From the NCBI RefSeq assembly GCF_001189235.2, contig NZ_LFIP02000006.1, positions 186,001-250,000 on the forward strand: DNA of 64,000 nucleotides, in the 5' to 3' direction. This DNA comes from Bradyrhizobium embrapense. GTDB lineage: Bacteria > Pseudomonadota > Alphaproteobacteria > Rhizobiales > Xanthobacteraceae. Shown here piece after piece: positions 11,732 through 20,958 of the stretch; the stretch's first letter is position 1; each line of letters starts with the position of its first letter. Under the pieces are notes generated by a model that saw nothing but the letters and a program-made list of their open reading frames with translations, made no database searches and had not been told where the DNA came from. Position numbers and translations under genes: made by a program.

Positions 11732-12934
11732 TCACCAGAGCACCGGAAACGCCTCGAACCCACCAGTGATGATGTCCTTGCGCAACTTCAGTTCTTCGGG
11801 CGCCACGGCCAGGCGCAACGCAGGAAACCGCTGGAAGATCGAACCGAACACCACCTTGAGTTCGAGTCTCGCCAGCGCTGCGCCGATGCAGTGGTGCGGT
11901 CCGTAAGAAAACGCCAGGTGAGGATTTTCGTCGCGCCCGATGTCGAAGGTTTCCGGGGCGTCGAAATGGCGTGCGTCAAACGACGTCGCCGGCAGCCCGA
12001 CCAGCACCTTGCTCTCTGCGGGAATATTTATGCCCGCGATGGTCACATCGGTTTTCGGATAGCGCATGATTCCGTCCCAGCCGGCGCCCGGCGGGTACAT
12101 GCGCAGGATTTCCTCCACCGCCTTGTCTACCAGGGATGGATCGCCGACCAGGCGTTTGCGCTGTTGCGGATGGCGGAACATGGCCAGCAGGCCGAATTCG
12201 ATCTGCGCGACGGTGCTCTCGTGCCCCGCCACCAGCATACCCGCCGCAAGGCCGACCGCCTCTTCCTCGGTCGCCTTGCCCTGGTCGACCGCCGCGAGCA
12301 GATCCGTCAGCAGGTTGTCGCCCGGAGCCTGGCGCTTGTCGCGCATCTTGCCGCGCATGTAGAGGCGCAGTTCTTCCCAGGCCTCGCGCGACGCGCTGCG
12401 CGGTCCGCTTTCATGCTGGTGCGTCATCACTTCGTTGGACAGCTCGGCGAAAAAGGCGTGATCCTCGTAGAGCACGCCCATCAGCGCGCTGATGACCATG
12501 GTCGGAAGCGGAAAGGAGAGATGGCGCCGCAGGTCGGCGGGCTGGGACTGGGCCGCCAGCGTCTCGAACAGCCGCGCGGCAATCGCCTCAACCTGCTGCC
12601 CAAGCAGCTTCACCCGGCCGTCACTGAAGGCCGGCGCCACGATTGTGCGTAACCGGGCATGTTCGCCTCCCTCGTGCGAGACCAGCCACCCCTGCGAACC
12701 GAGAATCACCGTATCCGGGGTGAATGCCGCCGGCGGCATTCCCGCGGGCCGGAACGCCGCGTCCGACAGCGCCGCCTTTGCCTCGTCGTAACCTGTCACC
12801 CACCAGCCTTCGTGTCCGGACGGGAAGCGCACGCGGTGGATCGGACCGTTGGCGCGTAGCGCCAACATCTCCGGCGAAGGCTCGATGTGACTGACTCGCC
12901 ACATCGGTAGCGTCGGCAAGGATTGTTCGGACAT
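11732..12934 (-). CDS. cyp112: Cytochrome P450 CYP112, first gene of the gibberellin operon
   Basis: 400-aa P450 that in this pathway removes C-20 from GA12 to give GA9. Motifs: I-helix MLVAGHESTVAQI, K-helix EEILR, heme FSYGPHHCIGAALA with Cys349. It lies 88 bp upstream of cyp114, the same order as in other rhizobial operons. Upstream (12935-13350, minus strand) I searched for cyp115, which some operons carry to turn GA9 into GA4; no heme motif or other P450 trace was seen. I could not recognise the promoter; no -24/-12 element stands out before the gene. Confidence 0.92.
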   Translation of the reverse strand: MSEQSLPTLPMWRVSHIEPSPEMLALRANGPIHRVRFPSGHEGWWVTGYDEAKAALSDAAFRPAGMPPAAFTPDTVILGSQGWLVSHEGGEHARLRTIVAPAFSDGRVKLLGQQVEAIAARLFETLAAQSQPADLRRHLSFPLPTMVISALMGVLYEDHAFFAELSNEVMTHQHESGPRSASREAWEELRLYMRGKMRDKRQAPGDNLLTDLLAAVDQGKATEEEAVGLAAGMLVAGHESTVAQIEFGLLAMFRHPQQRKRLVGDPSLVDKAVEEILRMYPPGAGWDGIMRYPKTDVTIAGINIPAESKVLVGLPATSFDARHFDAPETFDIGRDENPHLAFSYGPHHCIGAALARLELKVVFGSIFQRFPALRLAVAPEELKLRKDIITGGFEAFPVLW

Positions 12935-13589
12935 GGTGGCAAATCACTCTCTAAGCGATGAAAGGACGGAAGGTGACCGATAGGAGCCGCAGGCAGCGAA
13001 TGCATTAGACGGCAGGTAGACGACAGCCTCCGCGGCGTTGGTCCGTACCCGATCTCCCATCCGCACGAGTAGCGCGAAGAAGGCTCATCGCAATTCCAGG
13101 CACCCAGCGCACGCTCAGGCGGAAAAGCGGCCCCTAGCCGAACGGCAGGTGCGGGAGCTGTGCCGCCGCATGACATCGAACCTGCCGGCATCGCCAAAGA
13201 TCGACTGACCGTAGGGATTGGTGAAGGAGGCTCGAAGCACCCGTCACCAACTTGCACGCCAATATAGCCTCCGGACCAGTCGCACTTTTCCGGTGGCAGT
13301 TTCGCTGGCTCCCAAAAGAAGAACTCTAGATCGCATCCAATCCTTCCCTGCATTTTCTCGGTCCACTACCGAGCGCCAAGTCATGCCACAGCAAGCCGTC
13401 GGAAAGGACCAAACGCGAACAGCGACGCGCGCCGTGTCCGTCCCGAAGATCATCGCACCGCGATTGGTGATGATGCCGTGAACAGAGCAAATCGCGTGCC
13501 GAGATGAGTTCGCAGGCTCAGCAGGCACTTCGTAGCGCGCGTATGTCAGGTTTCTGGCATTGGGTCTCAATGCCGACAACGGCGCAGCA
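12935..13589. other. Upstream region of the gibberellin operon, no intact gene
   Basis: About 650 bp. Open frames cross it on both strands (one of 185 codons on minus) but none resembles a known protein, and codon use looks random. It must hold the operon promoter. I see no clear lux, nod or -24/-12 box. Confidence 0.4.
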
Positions 13590-13838
13590 AGTGCCCGACA
13601 AAGGCCTGCTCTCGCGCTGAATGTGCGGGGCGCCCTTGCGCGGATTTCAAGCAACCGGATTGGCTGTGGAATGTGGTTCGCAGGAAATCACTCCGATGTC
13701 GGCGGTAGTTATCCCGAAAGTGAAACCCGCCAATCCGACATCTCGCTGGGTTGGATGGCGCATGCGGCCCAGACCTTTCCCGACCGCAAGGGGCCCGACG
13801 GATTCGGCATCAAGGTACACGATTCCCCCCAACACATG
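13590..13838 (+). pseudogene. Fragment of a DUF2235 (T6SS-type lipase) gene
   Basis: A 56-residue stretch from 13671 reads WFAGNHSDVGGSYPESE, then SDISLGWM, then KVHDSPQHM. This matches the conserved core of DUF2235 alpha/beta-hydrolase-like proteins (VWFAGNHSDIGGSYPE...). RPALAL just before it corresponds to the family's RHALAL. No start, N-terminal or C-terminal parts are found in any frame nearby, so it is a relic rather than a gene. Confidence 0.65.
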
Positions 13839-14009
13839 AGAGCGCGGTGCGGCTCTGGCTGCACGCGCAAAGACCTAAGCGAACGTGATGCTGGCCATCC
13901 TGCAAGAACTGCTCGGCATCTTTCACAGGGATCTCAGAATTGGGGAAACCTTGTCCTCTGCTTACTGGGAATCCAGCCTTGTGCGAGGAGCCGGAACAGA
14001 TGGCGGACC

Positions 14010-14140
14010 ACAGGATTCGTCGAATTCGAGGTCTACTTCAATGCCGGTCTTCTCCGCCTCGTACTGTATTTCGTAGTCCTGCCACCCGCGCCGGGTCCTG
14101 CTTTCGTCCGCGCGCCGTCTTGCTCATTCTTCGCTGCCGC
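14010..14140 (-). pseudogene. Fragment resembling a DUF3606 protein
   Basis: On the minus strand MSKTARGRKQDPARVAG is in one frame and WQDYEIQYEAEKTGIEV in the next. Together they mirror the short DUF3606 proteins (RVAGGQDYEVxYEAxKTG). The break of frame between them indicates an inactivated copy. It sits between two other fragments in the same decayed zone. Confidence 0.5.
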
Positions 14141-14251
14141 CATCGGTGCCTCCTGTTGTGACATTGAAGCAACGCGACAGGGATGCGCAGGTTCGGAACG
14201 ATTCGAACTGTGCGTAGAGTTCTTCCAGTGGCGTTTCAGCGTAAAAAACCA

Positions 14252-14355
14252 ATGGCGGCCGACGGCACGACCGACTTCTCGATCCTGCAGAACGAGCTCA
14301 AGGGCAAATCGAAGAGCATCATCCTCGTAGCGTTCGATAACGTCAGGCTGAAGGA
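14252..14355 (+). pseudogene. Fragment of an ATP-dependent DNA ligase (LigD-type)
   Basis: The stretch AADGTTDFSILQNELKGK followed by SIILVAFD matches the adenylation domain of LigD-type ligases (DGxTDFSxLQxxL ... LVFVAFDLL). Identity ends after about 34 codons. No catalytic Lys region or other domain is found nearby. It is a relic, on the plus strand. Confidence 0.55.
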
Positions 14356-14877
14356 GACCCAGCCACTCGGCTGGTGCGCGCGTGCGCAACGGCTACGGTT
14401 TCAACAAATGACCACGGACCGCACAAGAAAAGACTCGGCCAAAATGCGAGAATGCGATCGGACTCAAAAGACAAAGCAGCGGAATCAACGAAGCTACTCG
14501 TTACCGCGTTGCTCATGACGGTGTGCTGCGGGAATTGCCGAGCCTGTCATCTGCGAGAGCAGAACGACTGCTCAGATCTCTACGCTCCCGAGAATCTATC
14601 GATTTTTCTTTCGATCATATCCAATTCTGCGATCGATGTCTAAGAAACCTACCCTTCTTGAACCGCTTGCAGCATCGTGGCGTTATGAAGCGTGCGAAAG
14701 CAAAGGAACATGCGCCACCGTGGGTAAATTCACCTGGAATAGATCGTGCCTTAGTCAAATTCGTTGAAGCTCTTGCAATCGCCGATGCGAGGCGCGATCA
14801 TCTCTTCGAGAATGAGCGGCTGATAAAAACTCATATTGACGCCGCCAGCGAGAAACGCATCAGCGGTGGTGTTCAAG
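14356..14877. other. Gap before the recombinase, no gene recognised
   Basis: About 520 bp, AT-richer than the flanks. A plus-strand frame (14523-14939) with an Arg/Leu-rich translation overlaps the recombinase start in another frame; I do not recognise it and it has no ribosome site. Confidence 0.4.
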
Positions 14878-16566
14878 ATGAAGTCTGCAGCAGTTTATGC
14901 TCGGTTCTCGACCGAGCTTCAAAACGAAAAATCGACTGAAGATCAGATTGCTCTGTGTAGGGCCTATGCGGCCCGTAATCAGCTCGACGTCGTTGCGATC
15001 TTCGAGGACAAAGCTCGTTCTGGAGCCTCTGTATTCGGTCGCGATGGCTTGATGCAGCTTATGGATGCGGCTCGCCAACAACGTTTCACCGTCGTCATTG
15101 TGGAGGCGTTGGATCGGCTTTCTCGTGATATGGAAGACTTGGCCGGCATCCACAAAAGGCTATCTTTCCAGGGCATCCAAATCCAAGCCGTTCATGATGG
15201 CACCGCGGATTCGATCTTGATTGGAATTCGCGGCCTCGTTGGACAGATGCAGCGCGAAGACGGAGCGAAGAAGGTCCGTCGCGGTATGGCCGGTGTGATA
15301 CGCGACGGTCGACACGCCGGCGGACGCGCCTACGGATATCGAGCTATTCCCGGCAAAGCCGGCGAACTCGAAATCGTCGAAGACGAAGCTGCGATCGTCC
15401 GACGAATTTTCACGGCCTATGCCGGGGGACGAACGCCGCGGGACATCGCACACGATCTCAACCGAGAAAACGTTCGTCCACCGCGAGGCCGGCTATGGAA
15501 CGCGTCGACGATCAATGGGAACGCCGAACGTGGTGCTGGGCTCATCTTGAACGAACTCTATGTTGGGCGGATCGTTTGGAACAAAGTCCGGATGGTCAAG
15601 GATCCTGACACCGGCAAGCGGCTGTCTCGCCCGAACCCTCGCGATGAGTGGCAGAGCATCGAGGCGCCTCAGCTTCGGATCGTCGAACAGTCCGTTTGGG
15701 AGCATGCTCACGCTCTGAAAACCGAGAAGAGCCACTTGGCCAACCACGTGAAGCGCCGGCCACCGCACCTCCTCTCCGGTCTCCTTCGCTGCGGTTGTTG
15801 CGGATCGGGGATGTCGGTCCATGACCGTGACAAGACTGGAAAGACCAGGATTCGCTGCTCGGCGGTTCGCGAGAGCGGGAGTTGTTCGAATCGAAAGATT
15901 ATCTACCTGCGCGACATCGAAAGACTTGTGCTCAGCGGCATGGCGGAAGAACTGAAAGACCCGCAGCTGATCGAGACTTATGTCCGCAACTACAACAGTG
16001 AACGGGAGCGGCTTGCTGGGCACGCGGTCGCAGTGCGCGCGCGACTAGAAGCAAAACGTGATCGGATCGAAGGGGAGCGCCAGCGCAACATTGATCTCGT
16101 GATCAATTACGTAATTTCCGAGAAGGACGCCAAGCAACGGATCGCGGAACTGAAGGAAGAACGATTGCGCGTCGAGTCCGAACTGGCCGCACTCGAAGAA
16201 GCTCCAGTCCCCGTCGCGCTCCATCCGGCGACCCTGGACCGCTACATCAGCACGGTCAACGCACTTGCGGAGATAATGGCCAGCCACACCGAGGCGAAGG
16301 ACGACCGCGGTTCCCTGATAAACGACTTTCGCGCGCTTGTGCACAGCGTCACAGTCCACCCGAAGGGACCACGGGAAGGGTTCGAGATCGAGGTGAAAGG
16401 CAAGCTCGCCGCGCTAATCGGCGGGAACGCTTTTCCCCAGGCCCACCGCGATAGTGGGTTATACATGGTAGCGGGAGACCGCTACAGCGCGAAACCCACT
16501 TTTGAAGATAGTGGGGGACGCATGGTAGCGGGGGAGGGACTCGAACCCCCGACCCCAGGATTATGA
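14878..16566 (+). CDS. Large serine recombinase / site-specific integrase
   Basis: 562-aa serine recombinase. The resolvase domain (residues 1 to about 150) begins MKSAAVYARFSTELQ; Ser11 is the nucleophile and ALDRLSRDMED is the usual E-helix region. A recombinase domain (AYGYRAIPGKAGELEIVEDE...) follows. A zinc beta-ribbon reads LLRCGCCGSGMSVHD then later SGSCSNR. A Lys/Glu-rich coiled coil covers roughly 380-450. The ATG at 14878 is chosen because it gives the standard N-terminus; no good ribosome site is visible. The last 15 codons (VAGEGLEPPTPGL) are read from the complement of the tRNA-Met gene. That placement, gene end inside the tRNA 3' part, is the signature of an integrase at the end of an island that uses the tRNA as attachment site. 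Confidence 0.9.
   Translation: MKSAAVYARFSTELQNEKSTEDQIALCRAYAARNQLDVVAIFEDKARSGASVFGRDGLMQLMDAARQQRFTVVIVEALDRLSRDMEDLAGIHKRLSFQGIQIQAVHDGTADSILIGIRGLVGQMQREDGAKKVRRGMAGVIRDGRHAGGRAYGYRAIPGKAGELEIVEDEAAIVRRIFTAYAGGRTPRDIAHDLNRENVRPPRGRLWNASTINGNAERGAGLILNELYVGRIVWNKVRMVKDPDTGKRLSRPNPRDEWQSIEAPQLRIVEQSVWEHAHALKTEKSHLANHVKRRPPHLLSGLLRCGCCGSGMSVHDRDKTGKTRIRCSAVRESGSCSNRKIIYLRDIERLVLSGMAEELKDPQLIETYVRNYNSERERLAGHAVAVRARLEAKRDRIEGERQRNIDLVINYVISEKDAKQRIAELKEERLRVESELAALEEAPVPVALHPATLDRYISTVNALAEIMASHTEAKDDRGSLINDFRALVHSVTVHPKGPREGFEIEVKGKLAALIGGNAFPQAHRDSGLYMVAGDRYSAKPTFEDSGGRMVAGEGLEPPTPGL
16450..16533. repeat. Duplicated tRNA 3'-end sequence, probable att site
   Basis: The 12-mer CATGGTAGCGGG occurs at 16464-16475 and again at 16521-16532, the second being the 3' end of the tRNA-Met gene. 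The similarity extends left (GATAGTGGG before both copies), giving two imperfect 27-bp direct repeats 57 bp apart. This is what repeated integration, or a leftover att core, at the tRNA 3' end would leave. The other island end is outside the window. Confidence 0.5.
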
Positions 16567-16599
16567 TTCCCGTGCTCTAACCAGCTGAGCTACCCCGCC
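16523..16599 (-). tRNA. tRNA-Met (anticodon CAT)
   Basis: 77 nt on the minus strand, starting GGCGGGGTAGCTCAGC and ending CCCCCGCTACCA with encoded CCA. The anticodon loop is ATCATAA between stems CGGGA and TCCTG, and the T-loop is TTCGAGT. The acceptor stem pairs GGCGGGG with CCCCGCT (G-U at the first pair). CAT could also be a tRNA-Ile2 read after lysidine modification, but the overall sequence fits the alphaproteobacterial elongator Met. It appears to be the integration target of the adjacent recombinase. Confidence 0.93.
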
Positions 16600-16715
16600 A
16601 CGGGTTCGCGATCGGCGGCATGCAAGCCGCGGGTGCGAACGCGCGGCATATAAAGAACGGTACGCGCGCCTGTCAAGCAAACCGGGGCGAGGCGGCAACT
16701 TATTGCAGGGAGAGG

Positions 16716-17081
16716 CTATTTCGGCCTCACCGCGGGGTCGCCGCCGGGGCTGCCGGGCGGCGGAATCACCGGCGTGTTGCCGCCTTGTGGGGTCGGCGCG
16801 CGCATTTCGGGGTCGATACCGGCCGGCGGGCACAACACCCCGTCGGATTTGGCGAGCTTGTCACCAAGCGGCTGGCCAGCCTGCCCGGTTGTGGTTCCTT
16901 CCGGCACCGCAGCCCCCGGATGCGAAGGCTGCTGCGGCGCGCAATTCGCGGCGGCGCGCTGCGGCGCCGGCGGCGCGGTCTGGGCTGGCGGCGTGGCCGA
17001 CGTCGGCGGCGCCTGCGCGGCGGCAACGACGGGCGCCAGCATCAGGGCACAGGACAAAGCGAGCGTACGATTGATCCTCAT
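16716..17081 (-). CDS. Secreted Pro/Ala-rich hypothetical protein
   Basis: 121 aa. The N-terminus MRINRTLALSCALMLAPVV followed by AAAQA is a clear Sec signal peptide with cleavage near residue 23. The rest is low-complexity, rich in Pro, Ala and Gly. It has two Cys (NCAPQQP and LCPPAG), so a disulfide is possible. The ATG at 17081 is preferred over one 19 codons upstream because it places the signal peptide at the start. No function can be assigned. It is the first gene on the backbone side of the tRNA. Confidence 0.65.
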   Translation of the reverse strand: MRINRTLALSCALMLAPVVAAAQAPPTSATPPAQTAPPAPQRAAANCAPQQPSHPGAAVPEGTTTGQAGQPLGDKLAKSDGVLCPPAGIDPEMRAPTPQGGNTPVIPPPGSPGGDPAVRPK

Positions 17082-17134
17082 GAGGGGAAAACCGGCACGA
17101 TGCGCCGATGTTCCCTCGCAAAATCGCCGCAGCC

Positions 17135-17773
17135 TCACGATTTGCGGAAGCGGATCAGTGAGAAATGCCCCATCGGCGGCATCGGCCGGCGTTCCGCGAG
17201 GCTGACGCCGCCATGCTTCGCGGCCCAGTTGGTCAGCCGCTCCCAGGGAAATTCCGGACGCCAGCCGAGCCGCCGCGCCAGCGGCGCGAAGGCGAGTTCG
17301 AAGATGCGGCGCGGGCCGCTCTCGGCGCCGATGTGATTGACCAGGATCAGTTCGCCACCCGGCTTCAGCACACGAATGAAATCATCGAGCGTCGCCTCGG
17401 GATCCGGCACCGCGGTGATGACGTATTGCGCGACCACCGCGTCGAAGAACCCGTCCGGAAATGCCAGGTTCTTGGCGTCCATCACCGCCAGCGTCTCGAC
17501 ATTGCTGAGCCCCAGCGCGCGCACGCGCTTCAACGCCCGCCGCAGCATCGGCTCGGAAATGTCCACGCCGCACAGCTTTGTCGTGCGCGCATATTCCGAG
17601 AGCGACAGCCCGGTGCCGACGCCGACGTCGAGCACGCGTCCGCCGATCCGGTCGGCTTCCGCGATCGTCGACTGACGGCCCTGATCGAACACCTTGCCGA
17701 ACACCAGATCGTAGATCGGCGCCCAGCGGCCATACGCCTTTTCGACCCCCTCGCGGTCGATGTCCCCAGCCAT
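17135..17773 (-). CDS. Class I SAM-dependent methyltransferase (PmtA/UbiE-like)
   Basis: 212-aa Rossmann-fold methyltransferase. Motif I is VLDVGVGTGLSLSEY; the acidic residue binding the ribose is in CGVDISEPML; FPDGFFDAVVAQYVI and LKPGGELILVNHI are motifs II-III. The N-terminus (AYGRWAPIYDLVFGKVF) is like that of bacterial phosphatidylethanolamine N-methyltransferases of the Rhodobacter type and of UbiE. A role in phosphatidylcholine synthesis is therefore likely but not certain. It is 24 bp downstream of mnmA on the same strand. Confidence 0.8.
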   Translation of the reverse strand: MAGDIDREGVEKAYGRWAPIYDLVFGKVFDQGRQSTIAEADRIGGRVLDVGVGTGLSLSEYARTTKLCGVDISEPMLRRALKRVRALGLSNVETLAVMDAKNLAFPDGFFDAVVAQYVITAVPDPEATLDDFIRVLKPGGELILVNHIGAESGPRRIFELAFAPLARRLGWRPEFPWERLTNWAAKHGGVSLAERRPMPPMGHFSLIRFRKS

Positions 17774-17797
17774 TCCCTGCCCCGAAGCTGCTTCTGT

Positions 17798-18994
17798 CTA
17801 TCCGCGAACCGCTTCCGCGAGCGACGCCATCGCATCCCGCGTCGCGGCCCGCACGACGCGGCTCGCGCTGGCACTCCTGATGAAGCCACCGCCGAGCACA
17901 CGCGCCTGTCCGGACGCCGCGTCGTAGAACACGCAGGCCTGGCCGGGCGATACGCCCTCCTCGCCGGCGACGAGCTCGACCTCATAGCCGGCGTCCGTGG
18001 CGCGCAACCATGCCGGTTGCGGCGCGCGCGTCGAACGCACGCGGACATAGATCTCGATACCCTCACCGATCACGCGATCCAGCGCGCCATCACCGATCCA
18101 GTTGACGTCGCGCAGCGCGATGCGATCCATCCGCAACGCCTCGCGCGGCCCGACCACGACGCGGCGCGTCGCCGCATCGAGCTTGACCACATAAAGCGGG
18201 TGGCTTGATGCGATGCCGAGGCCCTTGCGCTGGCCGACGGTGAAATGAACGATGCCCTGGTGCTGGCCGATAACATTGCCGGCGAGATCGACGATGTCGC
18301 CCGGCGCGATCGCATTCGGCTTCAGCCGCCCGATGATGTCGGTGTAGCGGCCGGTCGGCACGAAGCAGATGTCCTGGCTGTCCTGCTTGTCGGCGACCTC
18401 GAGCTCGAAGCGCCGCGCCAGCTCGCGGGTCTGCGGCTTGGTCATGTCGCCGAGCGGGAAGCGCAGGAAGCCGAGCTGCTCGCGCGTGGTGGCGAACAGG
18501 AAATAGCTCTGGTCGCGATCGGCATCGGCCGCGCAGATCAGCGAGCGCGATCCGTCGGCGAGCCGGCGCGAGGCAACATAGTGTCCGGTGGCGAGCGCCT
18601 GCGCGCCGAGCTCGCGCGCGGTTGCGAGCAGATCGCGAAACTTGACCGAGCGGTTGCACTCGATGCACGGCACCGGGGTCTCGCCGAGCGCGTAGCTGTC
18701 GGCGAAATTGTCGATCACCGATTGCTTGAAGCGGCTTTCGTAATCGAGCACGTAATGCGGGATGCCGATCCGCTCCGCGACGTTGCGCGCATCGTGGATG
18801 TCGCGGCCGGCGCAGCAGGCGCCCTTGCGATGGGTCGCAGCGCCGTGGTCGTAGAGCTGCAGCGTGATCCCGACCACGTCGTAGCCCTGCGACTTCAACA
18901 GCGCAGCCGTCACCGACGAATCGACGCCGCCGGACATGGCAACGACGATCCGCGTGTCTTCAGGGCGGCCTTCAAGATCCAGACTGTTGAGCAT
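17798..18994 (-). CDS. mnmA: tRNA-specific 2-thiouridylase MnmA
   Basis: Thiolates U34 in the anticodon of tRNA-Lys, -Glu and -Gln (s2U34). The ATP-pyrophosphatase P-loop is SGGVDSS at 21-27. The catalytic cysteines are in [14 protein letters not shown] and SQDICFVP, and GHYVASR also fits. 398 aa from the ATG at 18994, which gives [15 protein letters not shown]. The frame is open to 19117, adding 41 residues without family similarity, so the shorter form is preferred although its ribosome site is weak. Confidence 0.93.
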   Translation of the reverse strand: MLNSLDLEGRPEDTRIVVAMSGGVDSSVTAALLKSQGYDVVGITLQLYDHGAATHRKGACCAGRDIHDARNVAERIGIPHYVLDYESRFKQSVIDNFADSYALGETPVPCIECNRSVKFRDLLATARELGAQALATGHYVASRRLADGSRSLICAADADRDQSYFLFATTREQLGFLRFPLGDMTKPQTRELARRFELEVADKQDSQDICFVPTGRYTDIIGRLKPNAIAPGDIVDLAGNVIGQHQGIVHFTVGQRKGLGIASSHPLYVVKLDAATRRVVVGPREALRMDRIALRDVNWIGDGALDRVIGEGIEIYVRVRSTRAPQPAWLRATDAGYEVELVAGEEGVSPGQACVFYDAASGQARVLGGGFIRSASASRVVRAATRDAMASLAEAVRG

Positions 18995-19298
18995 CTCTAA
19001 GCGGTCATTGGTCACTGTCGCGGCGAAGTCATGCGCTCCGCGACGAAATTGGGAAAAGCCTTTGTCCAGAGAGCCTTGGAACGCGTCCAAGACCGGTTCG
19101 GTCGGTTCGGGACGCATCGAAGGCCACCTTTAATATAGGCCGTATTCCGGCGAGGCAATCCGGCGGAATCCGTAGCCGCCGTGCGCGGGGGGCAAATCTT
19201 GCCGCCGGGCAAAAACCGGGCCTGCCGGGAACCGGTTCCGGGCTCCGCGCGCGACCCTTAAACAATTGAAATAGCTGAATATTTATCACTACCGATGG

Positions 19299-19315
19299 TT
19301 GGCCCACTCCTTGCT
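19299..19315 (+). promoter_or_regulatory. Sigma-54 (-24/-12) promoter before fliK
   Basis: TTGGCCCACTCCTTGCT matches the consensus TTGGCAC(G)-N4-TTGC(A/T) at all invariant positions: GG at 19301-19302 and GC at 19313-19314 with the required 10-bp spacing. It lies 37 bp before the fliK start. Sigma-54 control of late flagellar genes by FlbD is known in Caulobacter, and flbD is in this window at 31.2 kb. Confidence 0.7.
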
Positions 19316-19352
19316 GACAAAACGCCGGAAGTCTCATTTGCGAGGGTTGGCA

Positions 19353-20948
19353 GTGGTCAGCGTGACGTCGGAAGCATTGGCAAGCCGGTCTTTTCAGGGC
19401 GCGACGCCGCGGTCGGCACGGCCAGATCCCGCCTCGCGGGCGGGGAACGGCGGCTTTGCCTCGCTGGTCGACAGCAACACCGCGCCCACCAGCGACAACA
19501 ACCGGTACGACCCGCAGCCAGCGCCCGCGCGCCGGTCCGACGATTCGACCTCGACGACCGATCCACGCTCCCGCGACACCAGCACGGCCCCCGACCGGGC
19601 GCCGCGGGATTCCGGCAGCTCGCGCGATGACAACAAGGTCGATAGCGACAGCGACGCGCCGCGCAAGACCAAGTCGAAATCGAAATCGGACGACTCGAAG
19701 TCGAGCACCGATACGCAATCCACCGGCGACAAGGCCACGACGCAAGCCGTGCCGCAGCCGGATCCGTCCAATGCGGCAGCGGCCAACGCCGTGGTTGCCG
19801 TTCCAGTTGCAACTGCAGCAGCCACCGACCCGACGGCGACGGCGACCCCGCCATCCGGCCAGCCGGCGGCACCGCTCGCAATCGCGGCTGCGGCTATCGC
19901 GGCAAGCTCGGCCATCGCTGGCACTGCTGCCGCGGCCGGCAGCGGTGCGCCTGCCGGCGCCGACACCGCAACGGCGGCAACCACCGCGGCGAATGCCGAC
20001 AAGGTCGCCAAGGCGGCCGGCGTCAAGACCGAGGGACAGGTCATCACGACGGATGCGGCAACGGTTTCAGGCGCAGCGACGGCGACCGGCGATGCGACCC
20101 TCGCCGCCACCGTCGCCGCCGGAACGCCGGCCACGAAGGCGACGACGCAAGCCAAGGCACAGGTGGCCGCAAAGGACGCGACCGCGACAACGCCAATTGG
20201 CCAGGACGGCGCGGCCCAGGGCAACAACGCGACCGCACAGGCTGCTCCAACGAACATTGTTCCCGCAGCCACGCAGCCGGCGGCTGTATCCGGCAAGGCG
20301 AAGGCCACAGCAGACGGCGCAGCGGATGCCATCAAGGCCGATACAGGCGGAGACGGCGACGCCGCGCCGACACCGCCGGTCGGTGGCCACGCGGCTGCGC
20401 AGGCCCAGCTCACGACGCCCGATCCCGGCGCACAGGCGCCGAATGCACTCCAGACGCAACTGCCGGCCAGCCAGACGACGCCGTCTGCGACCGCGCAATT
20501 GACCGTGACCAACGCGGCGCAAGCCGCCGTGCCGCTCAGCGGGCTTGCGATGCAGATCGCCGCCTCTGCCAAGAGCGGCAAGAGCCGCTTCGAGATCCGG
20601 CTCGACCCCGCCGAGCTCGGCCGCATCGATGTCCGCATCGATGTCGATCGCAACGGCCAGGTGACCTCGCATCTCACCGTCGAACGGCCGGAAACGCTGT
20701 CGATGCTGCGCCAGGACGCCAACCAGCTGCAGCGCGCGCTCGACAATGCCGGCCTGTCGACCGGCAATGGCGGATTGCAGTTCAGCCTGCGCGACCAGTC
20801 GCAGTCGGGCCAGAACAACAATGGCCAGTCCAATCCGAACGCCCATCGTTTGATCGTCACCGAGGAGGACAGCGTCCCCGCCGCAGCGGCAGGCCGCTCC
20901 TATGGCCGCCCAACCGGCGCTCTCGGCGGCGTCGATATCAGAGTGTAA
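19353..20948 (+). CDS. fliK: Flagellar hook-length control protein FliK
   Basis: 531 aa. The first 400 residues are low-complexity (Ala, Thr, Asp, Lys), the molecular-ruler part. The conserved C-terminal domain follows: FEIRLDPAELGRIDVRIDV, then DRNGQVTSHLTVERPETL, then LRQDANQLQRAL (about residues 410-480). The protein measures hook length and switches export specificity at FlhB. The GTG at 19353 is preceded by GAGGG with 7-nt spacing and gives VVSVTSEALASRSF. A more upstream ATG would lie inside the sigma-54 promoter, so I reject it. Confidence 0.88.
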   Translation: MVSVTSEALASRSFQGATPRSARPDPASRAGNGGFASLVDSNTAPTSDNNRYDPQPAPARRSDDSTSTTDPRSRDTSTAPDRAPRDSGSSRDDNKVDSDSDAPRKTKSKSKSDDSKSSTDTQSTGDKATTQAVPQPDPSNAAAANAVVAVPVATAAATDPTATATPPSGQPAAPLAIAAAAIAASSAIAGTAAAAGSGAPAGADTATAATTAANADKVAKAAGVKTEGQVITTDAATVSGAATATGDATLAATVAAGTPATKATTQAKAQVAAKDATATTPIGQDGAAQGNNATAQAAPTNIVPAATQPAAVSGKAKATADGAADAIKADTGGDGDAAPTPPVGGHAAAQAQLTTPDPGAQAPNALQTQLPASQTTPSATAQLTVTNAAQAAVPLSGLAMQIAASAKSGKSRFEIRLDPAELGRIDVRIDVDRNGQVTSHLTVERPETLSMLRQDANQLQRALDNAGLSTGNGGLQFSLRDQSQSGQNNNGQSNPNAHRLIVTEEDSVPAAAAGRSYGRPTGALGGVDIRV

Positions 20949-20958
20949 GGAGTTCACC

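Noticed and set aside
12796-13353. Minus-strand 185-codon frame upstream of cyp112 as a possible cyp115
   Set aside because: No heme motif, ExxR or I-helix in this or the other frames; composition looks random.
13560-14330. 256-codon plus-strand frame as one gene
   Set aside because: Only about 56 residues match a known family (DUF2235); the rest runs across other gene fragments on both strands.
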